Source: Chondrus crispus (lineage: Eukaryota > Rhodophyta > Florideophyceae > Gigartinales > Gigartinaceae). From it: a DNA stretch of 64,000 bases. The notes below the pieces were generated by a model. It ran no database searches and was not told the DNA's origin. It was given only the letters and a program-made list of their open reading frames with translations. A program made the position numbers and the translations under genes. This document shows, piece after piece, positions 39,325 to 49,397 of this stretch (positions are counted from its first letter, which is position 1; each line of letters opens with the position of its first letter). The stretch covers positions 62,001 through 126,000 of the forward strand of contig NW_005178986.1 in assembly GCF_000350225.1 (NCBI RefSeq). The letters are read 5' to 3'.

Positions 39325-39995
39325 TGTAGTATAATGATCGGCGCGAGCGCGCGGAGGTCATCGGACGGCCGTATACAGTATACACGTGGGCGGTTGTGCC
39401 CACGTGTAGCGAGCGCGCGCGCATGCCGAGCGGTCGTAATCTGGCGTACGTGTACAGTAGTGCACGTGTCGTCCGAGCGGTGGTCTACGCGTGTTACGTG
39501 TGGGCGTTAGCACACGTGTCGTCCGTGCGGTAGTCTGTAAGCAACACGCGTGTACGGTAGTGCACACGTGCAGTAGCAGCGTCCGTGCGGTAGTAGTAAT
39601 TATGGCGCTACCTTTTTAATTGTGTACAGTACCCGGCACGCACTAGGCGGCAGGTACTGTACTACTGTACTGGGACAGGTGTCCGAGGCGTCCCTCTGCG
39701 GGGTTAAGACCTGGCACCCGTCCCCACCAGTAAACGGGGACAAGCTCGCCCCCGTCCCTTTAGCGCCTACTTACGTCCGTTTTCGGTTGTCTGTCGCGCG
39801 CGCTGGCTTCTAACCCGTTACCGGTCGCTCCCGTTCACGCACCACGGGGCGACTGCGCGCAACCGGCCAGTGAGCCACTCCCTTTTCGCGAGCTCGTCCG
39901 ATCGGTTCAATTAGCGCGTCGCGTCCGCGCCGCGTGCTCCCTCGCTAAAGCCTCCGCCTCTCACCCAACCCAGGGCGGAGGGGAGTTATCCCACA
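39325..39995. repeat. Probable solo LTR of a Gypsy-related element
   Basis: The segment opens TGTAGTATAA and closes TTATCCCACA after a GGGCGGAGGGGAG tract. It is 671 bases long and rich in short hairpins such as CACGTGGGCGG...CCCACGTG, like the 700-base LTRs at 42724 and 54917 (TGTAGCATAA ... TTATACCACA). No internal sequence or partner LTR is present. The five-base flanks (AGGTC, CATAT) do not match, so the call rests on end structure only. Confidence 0.35.
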
Positions 39996-40238
39996 CATAT
40001 GAACCACAGCAGATATTCTAGAAACGTCTCTCGAAGGGCTGGATTTGATTCCGGTGAAAGCAAGGATGGTTTCTGCGTCTTCAGAGGTTTGGGCTGTTCG
40101 CATGTATCATTGAACAGTATGAGACTCCGGCCTATTAAGGTGTTCGACAGTGCTACTCTTGTAAGCAACGAGAGCTACTTGGAACTGGAGGAAGTTGTAC
40201 ACAATCATACCAATGGTTCTTAAAAGCTTTCAGATGTA
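39996..40238. other. Spacer upstream of the split transposon gene
   Basis: No gene of its own was recognised; it may hold the promoter or 5' end of the gene beginning near 40239. Confidence 0.4.
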
Positions 40239-42723
40239 ATGGGCAAGTACTGTTGTTCAACTTGTCTGTACATCGTCAACGAAGGTCGCAACTGCTCTGC
40301 ACGCAGCATATCTATTCAAAGTCTTTCATGCGTGATGGACCGCCTACTTGTGTGGTGTATTCTACATGCTCTTCAGGAAAGCTCGATAGAGAAATTCTGG
40401 CGAGAGAGCAGTCCTGTCAAAAGCCTTGCCATGACTTTAAAGTCTTCTTGCATCCTCTTGAATATAGACGGTCACATTCTAAGAATGGTACCATTCGTAG
40501 ATGTCTGCAGTTGTCGTCGACGTCTTTGTAAGATTGGCGACCGCACTGACGTGATGCAAAATGCTCCAATACACAACAGAACCTTGCAGAAAGTGATTGA
40601 GAATGTACTAGCAGGAAAGGGGATTATTTTACATAAGCTGAGCTTCAAGCTCCGTTTCTATATACCCGCTACATCAGTGCACAGTATGTTGGGAAAAATG
40701 TCTGCCTCCGATGCAAACACGACAAGAGGCTTTACCCGACCGTCCCCTGCACACACGAGAACTATGCTTGGTGATGTTGCTAATTATTTCATCTCGGAGA
40801 AGGATTCTTTTTGGACCGGCAACTGGTCTCTATCGAGAGTCATTTCTTCCATACCACCGCTTTTATGGAGTGATGTCCTGATGTCCATGGCTTAGCAAAG
40901 ACTCATGGCCAACTGGCATCTGGTGGCAAAGGCTTCAAACAAACAACTTCATGATGTTTTTTCTGTATCGAACAGATCCAACTCCTTGCCACTTCTGTCT
41001 ATTGAAGAGTGCCTTAAATCAAAGTGTTCTAACTATACAAGGTCAGACTTACTTATAAGCGTTAGAGTTTTGAAGGTCATCGAGCAGCTGGTCCTCTCCA
41101 GAACAAACGGCGTTGCTGGCCCTTTCACTATCAGTGTCTCTATTGCTGGCATATGCGAGGTAAGCCCTTCATTTGTGAGTGTGTTAAACGCTCTTGATCT
41201 GTTCGTGTCGTACAACCGAACGGAAAAGTATCGTCAAGAATTGATAGCGCAGCGGGAGCGTCGTGGACGGTGGGATGTGAGTGAGATGGATGAAGTGGTA
41301 ATTCCTACTTTCCAATTTGATAATTGGGATATCAAACCCCTACACGCAGTCAAGGTGGACGGCAAGGCAATGCCCGAAGTAAATGGTTCCTTACTGCAAG
41401 GACAGAGTAGAAAGCGCGTGCGAGGAAAATCAGAAGGTTGGCGGAATGAAATAGAACTGAAGCGACAGCGCCAATCGTCATGGAGAAGTATGGAACGGCT
41501 GGGAAGTCGTGAAAATTTTACGGACAGTCTTTCAAATCGAGAGCATGAAGCGATAATTCTACAGTTCCAGTCTGTTGTGCTTGGCATGTCTTCTTTGTAT
41601 CGCAGACAATTGCTTGGGGGACTCGAAGGTGCAAGTGCCGAATACAACACGGGAACACGTGAAGGTCTTGACTCCTTGATGCATCACCGGCCTGTCAACT
41701 TCAGGACCCTCATGCTTTCCTGTTTTAAACCGCATGGGGGAAAGAATCTGGGAACTGAATCGTTGTTCGATCAACATGTAGTCTACGTTGAGATTAGTCA
41801 AGATTCGGCTGCAGACATTTTAACTGCGAGGCGGTTTTTGCAACTCATAGAAGAATCTGTCAGACCAGGTCAACACGGATGCCCTAGGTACATCGTGCTT
41901 GCTGGTGACCAGCCGTCCCATAAAATGTTCATGACACTCTGGGTAGAGTCATGGAGAGCTGTCCGAAAAAATCGTACGCAAGAGAAAGTGGACCTACATG
42001 AATGGCTTATTCCATTCCCAGGCTTTTTTCATGCAGAGAAACAAATATTGTACTCTATTTGCAAAGAAATGTTGAGTGGTCTTGGTGGTGAGGAGATGGC
42101 AAATTGCTCTGGGCTGTCACCCAGTCAAGCGCAAAACTTCATCAGCCATTCACACGCTCGCAACAACCGCGCAGTTCTGTTCAACTTAGCGTGTGCTATG
42201 ATTATCCATATTACAGACATGGTTTGTATGGAGGATGAAGGAGTCGCAAGGCGAGTTACAGCATTGCACGAAAAGACGGGCAAGAAACAGGTTTGAAGTG
42301 ACTCTGTCGCATCATTTCATGCGAAAAGGGACGCATGGAGCAACAGTGATAATATACAGAAGCCCTGCGGTTCTGTTTATGATCAAACAACAGACTAGGT
42401 TACTGCTGAAGCTATAGAGGTCGGAGCCGTACTGCGGAAGGAGCTGGAGAAAAGGTTTTGTGGTGGACCAAATGGCGTACATTTCGTCAAGACAATTCTT
42501 CTAGGATGTTTGATCCCGACGGTTGGCTTTCACGTATTTTCTCGAACAGGCCACACTGCTTTGAATGAGGCATTTTGGTTTCATCATCATACCATATTGC
42601 ACTCCTCTGGCCATCTTAAATACCAGGAGGTAGCAGTACATCATGCCTTCATGAGGAGTATAATTCCAACCGTTGGAGCTGAAGACCTTTTCACTAAGCA
42701 ACCCGGTCGCAGCGTCATGAAAC
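40239..42723 (+). pseudogene. Large transposon-type protein gene, 5' part (GDQ/FH domain)
   Basis: Two main ORFs (40239-40895 and 40905-42296) and short continuations run up to the Gypsy insertion at 42724, in changing frames. The second (463 aa) contains RYIVLAGDQPSHKMFM followed by WLIPFPGFFHAEKQILY. This GDQ ... PG-FH pattern is found in a widespread, poorly named family of large repetitive-element proteins in animals. It may be a degenerate RNase H-like transposase core. Basic motifs (QSRKRVRGKSE) occur upstream. The 3' half lies beyond the insertion at 55618. The gene is broken by the insertion and by several frame changes. Confidence 0.5.
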
Positions 42724-43423
42724 TGTAGCATAAACACCCCCAGACGACTGGAGGTTATGCGCAGTTCGACCTGTAGACCTCGGATCGGAGAAGGGGTGAA
42801 GCGGGCCAACCAGCTACGGAACCGGGCTCGGGCCCGGGTAGCGGTTGTAGAGCGGGAGCGAGCAGGGACGCGCGCACGCACGAGCGGGTCGACGCCTCGA
42901 CGCCCCGGAGCAGCACTGGGTGACGTACCAGTGCTGACGGGCGGAGGCAGTTCCGTGCTCGCTCGCGTGCTGCGCGTCCACTCCGGCTCGGCTCCGACTA
43001 AACGCGCGCGAAGAGCGAAGGCGACGTTTCGAATAAGCTGGGGGGACTGACCTTGGCGGTCGGTTGAGGACCAGCCCGTGCTTCTCCCCTTCCGCCGCCG
43101 TCGGTCTGCTCCATATTTAATATACAAAACAATCTATCATAACACTACAGTACCGAGGTACTGTAGTGGGCTACTGTAGTGCAGGTCGGCCTGCACTGTA
43201 ATACTGTCAGCTATGTCGAGGCTGACAGTGCACGTATTACTCGTGGTGCGTGCGCGCTTCGTTCGCGCGCTGTACACGTGTGCACGTGTATGCGCGTGTC
43301 CCTTGTCCCCGTGGTGTACACGTGGACACGCGCGGTTGTACTGTAGAGCTCGACGCTCTACAGTAGCTGATCTAGTTCTTGATCTAATCTAATTTAAAGC
43401 CCAAGGGGGGGGGTTATACCACA
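42724..43423 (-). repeat. 3' LTR of the Gypsy element
   Basis: It has TGTAGCATAA ... TTATACCACA ends (plus-strand view) and is 700 bases long. It contains a string of hairpins at 43142-43375. Confidence 0.95.
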
Positions 43424-43440
43424 CGGCCCCCCCCTCAAGA
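43424..43440 (-). other. Polypurine tract
   Basis: A run of Cs on the plus strand (purines on the element strand) lies directly inside the 3' LTR. This is the standard plus-strand primer site of LTR retrotransposons. Confidence 0.7.
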
Positions 43441-43475
43441 GTGAACGTCCGCGTTCACCCCCTTGGCTTGTAAAG

Positions 43476-45789
43476 ATGGTCGTGTCTGAGGACCCTCCCC
43501 CTTGTCCGGAGGTGAGCGTGTCCCGTCCTGACCCCCTGTTCTTGCCATACTCAATCCGTTTTGGATTCCCGGGCGTGTGTGCGGGTTCTTTTTCCTTCGT
43601 CCCCAACCTCTCTGAGCCGTCTCACCTCTTCCCTCGTATCGGCGGGTCTCACTTGCTACTGTCTCCCCTCCCCTTCGTGCTCCGTGCTCCGGTCGTGCTG
43701 TCGTTCGCCGAGGAGCGTCTCGGTGTCCGGGTTATGGTGTCTCCGTCCGAGGGTCGTGTTGCCCCCTCAGCGAGTCCTTCGTCGGCGTCGCTCGGCTCGG
43801 GTCCTCCGCTTCCTCCCCTTCCGTCGCATCCTGCAGGGGGTGCGGGGTCGTCCCCGCCTCCGTCGGCGGCCCTCGCGCTGTCCGTCGGCCCCGCTCCGAG
43901 TCGTCCCGTGACCGTCATGCGCCCCTGGGATACGTCTCAGCCCTTCCAAAGGACTCGCGGTTCGCGCGAGTCCACGTCATCCGTCGAGTTAATTCCTACC
44001 TCAAGCGCTCCGCCGGTGGTCGTCGAGATCACCCCCGCTGGCACTCCGGTAGGGCAGGCCCTCGTCGCGCCCGTCCGAGCCCCTCCAGGCCCCGTGGCTC
44101 CGTATGCAGCCCAGGGCGGCGGCCTCGGTCCCGACGATCGGGCGGTGGCGAATCGGGAGCTGGGTCCGTCCGGCGAGGAGACGGGTGACACTCCGCCGGA
44201 GTGGTTTGGGGTCCCGCTCGAGCGGTCGACCCCTCTGCCCCTTGGCCGCCTCCGGTTCCCTTGGTGCCGGTACGCGCGGTCCGGCATCACCCTCGGGGAG
44301 CTGTTGTCCCGCGAGCGCCTCCGCCCCGACCTACTGCGCTTTCGCAAGGTGTACGAATCGGGGCGGGCGGAGGAGGCTTCCCTCGTACTGGGTCGGCTCT
44401 TGGCGGAAGGCGGCGGGGCGACGTATCAGATCCCCGCTGTCGTTGCCTCAGACCGCACGTTTGCGTACAGTCTGGGAGAGGTGGAGTACGTGGATCGGAT
44501 GGCTACGTATATTTCCCATCGCGACCCAGCGAGTCCTCGGGAATTCGTCCTGTCCCACGTCTCGGGGCTGTACGTGAGCCCGCGCCCCTTTGCCTATTCG
44601 AAGGCTCGGGTCGCCCTCCAAAAATCATCCTGTTCGCTCATGCGGCTGCACGGCGTGGGGATCGCACCCCACGATTGGGCGGCGTACCGTCACTCCGAGG
44701 AGGAGGATGGTCGTGTCTTTCGCTCGGCTTCCTTCGAAGGAGGCCTAACCGCGGCCGACTTTCCCCGCCTCCCTGCTGTAGTGAGGGAGACATTCCCTTC
44801 GTTAGGGGTGCATCCGTTGCTTCCATACGTTTTAAAGCACCACGGGGTTGCTTGCTCGGATCCCTCGCACCCGGATTACGCCGATCTCCTTTTCAACGTC
44901 GAGCGGGAGTGGGCATGGGCCCTTGGGAATTCCTTCATGAACGAGGTGTCGATCCACGGTCGTGTTTTTATCCAGCCCCTCGAGGTGCTGGCTTATTTGG
45001 GGAGAGTGGCATGGGACCTCCCCAGCGTCCCCTTGCACCCGCTCGAGCGGAGTACGCAACATGTGCCCTGGACGTACTCGTTCGCCCTCGAGCTCATGCA
45101 TCGTGCGAGCGAGGTGGGGGTACATGTCCATCGCCGCAAGCGGCCTCTGTTCGACAACAAGTCTTCCATTTCCCCCTGTCCCGCCCCTCCACGCGACATC
45201 ACCCCGGGAGGCGCAGCAGCCTGCGTCCGTGCGTCACGGGACGCTGGGGCGGGACGACATCAGGGCCGTCCTTGTACTCTCCTACGCCTTGGGTCAGTCC
45301 GCCAACCGCGTGTGGCAGGTGGACGGTGTACTCAGCACACTCTCGAGCTGGTACTTGGCGCGGAGCGATGAAGCACGTCGCCTCGAGGTGAGTCGTGAGT
45401 CCTCCGTAGCCGAGCTGCGACGCGTGCGTAGCGAATTAGAAGCGTTGCGCGAGTCCTCTGACCGCCAAGCGAGCGTGTTGGAGCGGACAACCGCCGAACG
45501 TGACCGGTACTGCCGCGAACGGGATGACCTCCGAAGCCTTCGCGCGGCGTCTTCGTTGACGCCACGCCCGATCACGCAGGATCCTTACGAGCAGTCGGGG
45601 TACGAGACCACAACGGTGGGCAACGTCCCGGCTCCTCCGAGCCGTGTGCATCGCTGGACTCGCCACAGTGAGGTGGCGTTGCCCCCCTTGGCGGGGTTGA
45701 GCGCGGGGGTGCCTCGTCACCCCGCCTACTGTCCCCCGAGTCTCTACGATCCGCCTCCTGCGGTGCCGTCCGACGGCGCTGACCACTGA
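43476..45789 (+). CDS. Antisense ORF of the Gypsy element (extra gene of unknown function)
   Basis: Coding potential runs against the direction of gag-pol, starting ~50 bases from the 3' LTR. The first ~200 residues are Pro/Ser/Ala/Val-rich and disordered. A globular middle follows (ITLGELLSRERLRPDLLRF, YVSPRPFAYSK, LLFNVEREWAWALGNSF), then a coiled coil (VAELRRVRSELEALRESS). No known domain is recognised. The globular part aligns in order with the ORF at 513-2072. Extra, sometimes antisense, ORFs between pol and the 3' LTR are known from Tat/Ogre-type plant Gypsy elements. Here the product and role are unknown. Confidence 0.65.
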
Positions 45790-47574
45790 GCGGAATCCCG
45801 GTCTGTCCCCGGGGGCCAGGTCGACGTGCCCTCCTTCTGCGTAAAAACCAATTTCGTTTCTTGGCCTTGGTACTGGGTCCGTCGTGCCCTCTCCCCCCAT
45901 CTCCCCCGATTTATCCCTTATTGCCGGGGCCTGCTGCGGGGTGTCGACACCTTGCGCCGCGCGAGGTCGGACAAAACCGGGTCTCGGGGCGAGCGATCTC
46001 ATTCGTGCGTGTATCGCGTCGCGTCCTTCCTTCCCGGGGGTGTCGTCGGGCCCCGGGCGGGGAAAGTCCTCGTCACTGTGCCGCCCAGCGGATGAGAAAG
46101 CGGGGATGCCAGCTTGAGGGATCATTCGATTGATCCGCGCGGACAGGAGGGTCTGAGCAGGTCGCTGCTCCTCATAACCCGCGTCCGCCTTCGCGCGTGA
46201 TCGCACGAGCGGCAGTGTGTGCTCCCACGGGGAGAGGGAAGTCCGAACGCCTGGACCTTCGTGGCTGCCAGCAAAACTTCTCTGCTCTCCCTTCCTGTCC
46301 GCCCGTCACCCCCGTAGCGCGTTCCTTCCGTTCTGCTATGTCTGCTACCTAGCGCGACGTCGCGCTCCGTACTGTAGTCGCCCCGGCTCCGCTTCCGGGC
46401 GAGCGAGCGGGGGAAAGGGGCCAATCGTTGGCATGCGGGGGACGAGGAAGGAGTCGTCTCCTTCCTCGTCGCCCGAGCGGTGCGTCAGCGCGGTCGTGGG
46501 AGAGCTCGAGCCCCCCCTTGCGAGCCCACGGCGGGGGCGCGTTCGTTGCTTGCGGACCGTATCCACCGCGGGGGGGGTCCTTTCTTGCTCAGCGTCACGG
46601 GCTGCTGTTCTTGGTGCCTGCTCCCCGTTCCGGACGACCCGTGCGTCGGACGTCTGTTGGTTTGACGATTATGAAGGGGGCGGCACCGCTTGCGTGTGCC
46701 GATCGGTGGGTACACGCTGTACTCTTCCCACGCGCCGCTGTCCGGACGTTCCTTGCGCGCGGCTGCGTACAGCACGTGTCTGGGCGTCCTGCCCGTGCAA
46801 CCGCCCGTCAGTGTAATTTCCCATTTCACCGATATTTCCTCCCTTATTTAGGGTATGGCAGTGGCTGTTTGTTGGAGCTCTGATACGAGTGTATCAGCGG
46901 ACGGCGGCCCGTACTGTCTCTTTCTCTCCCCTTGTTCGGACTGGGGCGTACTCGTCGTTGCTATCTAATGCAGCGCGGCGTCTTCCCGTCGTCGCGGGGG
47001 ACTCGGGCTCGCGGACCATTTCGGCAAAACACAGCTGGTCCGGACCGGGGCGTGCAGGACAGCTGTCCCCATGTCGGCGGAACTTGTGGCGACTGCGGGG
47101 CGACTATATCGCTTTGGGAGATCGTCTCCCTGCTGGAGGGTTCCTTGATCACAGTCCGTGACGAGGTGCCATCTTGGCGCAGCTCGTGCTGCTCGCTTCC
47201 TCTGGTTCGCTTACGGGACCTTCGTCGATACGTCTTGACGTCCTCTCGTCAATACGAAACGGGCGGTGCCTTCGTGGGCACTTGTTTTAGGGCATTTTCG
47301 CGTTCGACCCCGTCACTCTGCCTTCTACTCCTCGAGGTGCGACCGCTTTGCATACGGCAGCACGTACTATCCTCCCTTCTGCCTCTTGCCTGCGAAAACT
47401 GGTCGTTTTTGATGAACTCGGTTGTCAATGTGTCTTGACGTCTCGCGACTTATTCTGTTGCTGCTCTCTGGGGACAGCTGTCCCTTCGCGCGTCCCCTTT
47501 TGCCCCATGTACGCGGGGTGCATTTAATTCGAGGTGGAATTTAATCCGCAACGATGCGGTTGAGGACCCCCTCC
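45790..47574. other. Non-coding part of the Gypsy extra segment
   Basis: GC-rich sequence with overlapping short ORFs on both strands and no domain. It links the antisense ORF to the end of pol. A short sequence at 47571-47600 also occurs at 43434-43463 (see findings). Confidence 0.6.
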
Positions 47575-49397
47575 TCAAGAGTGAACGTCTGCGTTCACTT
47601 CTGAGGTGAGGTCTCTCCCTGTACGCGCCCGGAGTCTTTGTGCGTAACGAGACACCGACTCCTCGGGGATGTGGTTAGGCGCCGTCCATGTGGGAGTATC
47701 GTAGTCTGCCCATTTAATGAGGAACTCCGTAGTTCCATCCTCCATGACGCGATGCTTGAGTAGCCGTTCGACGGCATACTGTGTGCCTTCATTGATCTTG
47801 TCGGCAAGGTCTTCGGGGGTAGTCGTGCTAGCCTTTGGCGCGTTCGCCGGCGGGGTTGCGTAGACGCAGCGGTCTGCCGAGACGCGCTCTGTAACTCTAT
47901 CACGATCGATCGTGATGGTGCACTGGTCGTTCGCGAGAACTCGGTACGGTCCGACAGCCGGGGAGGCCAGCTTGTTTGATGTCTTCCCCCCATCGGTGGG
48001 GTTCAGATATACGTAGTCACCTGCCTTGAGGCGCGAGTTGATGCGCCGAATACGCTTGTCGAAGTCGCGTTTATAGCGAGCTTGCGTTCGCCGAAGGCTT
48101 CCGTAGGCCTTTTGGATAGTCGAGTCCAGGGTCTTGAGGAACTCGGCACGTGGGTTCCCCCTGTCGGCAGGGGGCGCGTCGCCTTCCGTCCGTCGGAGCG
48201 AGAACTCCGTCGGGGGCCTGCTGAGCACGAGCTCAAACGGCGTGGTGCGTGTGGTGCGATGTACGTGGGAGTTGTACGCATACGTAAGCGGCCCCACGTA
48301 CACATCCCAGTCGTCCTGGTGTTCACCTACGTAGTTCCGCAGCATCGAGGCGATTGTTCGGTTATATCGCTCGACTTGCCCGTTCGTCTGGGGATGGTAC
48401 GCCAAAGTGTACAATTCGTTATCCCCAGAACACGGCACGTGCTGTGGAAGAACTTGGCATTAAACTGAGGGCCGTTGTCCGAAAGCAACGTGCGAGGGAC
48501 GCCATACTTGAACACCCACGAGTCGCAGAACGCAACTGCAACCGTGTACGCGGTTGTCGTGCGGAGCGCGACGACTTGCGTTAGCTTACTGAAGCGGTCC
48601 GTAATCACGAGCAGGAACCGTTTTCCTGTCTTCGTCTTTGGGAGCGGCCCCAAGATGTCGATCGCGAGGCTCTCGAGGGGCCTCGTAGCTGGGAACAATC
48701 TCAATCGATTGAGATGTTTCCTCAGCTTGACCCGGTTCATCGCGCAGGTTCGACACCCTCGCACCGTGGCTGCTACGTCTGCAGCCAGGTGGGGCCAGTA
48801 GTACTCGCGTCAAAGTGCGTAGTACATACGGTTCTGGCCCGGGTGCCCCGCGATGGCCGGGTTGTGGCACAGGCGAAGGAGCCTGGCGCGGAGCGTCCGA
48901 GGCACCACCACCTGTACGGTATCAGGATCGAAGGGGTGTCTCCGTTTGAGCACCCCCTGGTGGTCCTCGAAGAACGCGGAGTCTCGAGACTCGGACTGTC
49001 GTGCCAAAACGGTTTGGCAGAAGTCATCCACGCGTTGCTCCTCGGCTATCTCCTCTATCGTAAGAGGGGCCGGAAGGTCGTCCTGCGGTGGGGCGACCGG
49101 GGAGTCGAGCACGCCAGCCTTGGGGTCTTCGGCGCGCTGGATGTCGGCGGCGTCGAACTCGTCGTTCTCCTCCCAAAACGAATTGGGTCCTTGGAGAGCG
49201 GGGGCTTCGTCGTCGCCTCGCGGTTCGTCGCGCGTCCGTACGCGCGGCCTTGTTCGGGCTTCGGCTTGGTTCCGTGTCGTTACGAAGACATGGACGTCCT
49301 GATGATCACAGCTCGCGGTACAGGCGTGGTCCGCGAGCTCATTCGATACGTCTCGAACGGTCGTACCCTCGTCGAAGGTGGGAATGTCGTCATCCAC
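47575..49397 (-). CDS. Gypsy integrase and chromodomain region
   Basis: On the minus strand the zinc-binding His/Cys segment (LCHNPAIAGHPGQNR ... CRTCAMN) comes first. The integrase core follows, with LAIDILGPLP, ITDRFSKL and LLSDNGPQFNAKFF, then a WD-rich C-terminal domain. A chromodomain ends the protein (YAVERLLKHRVMEDG, FLIKWADYDTPTW, near 47640-47770). Chromodomain integrases (chromoviruses) target modified chromatin. This is the fossil integrase part of the element described above. Confidence 0.9.

Noticed and set aside
42501-43127. Minus-strand 208-residue ORF across the LTR (and its twin at 54842-55321)
   Set aside because: The frame runs through the LTR and is present only because both LTRs are nearly identical. 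It lacks domains.
46217-46883. Overlapping 100-200-codon ORFs in the Gypsy extra segment
   Set aside because: GC-rich shadows with no domain, on both strands, and not conserved with the related left-hand locus as far as can be seen.
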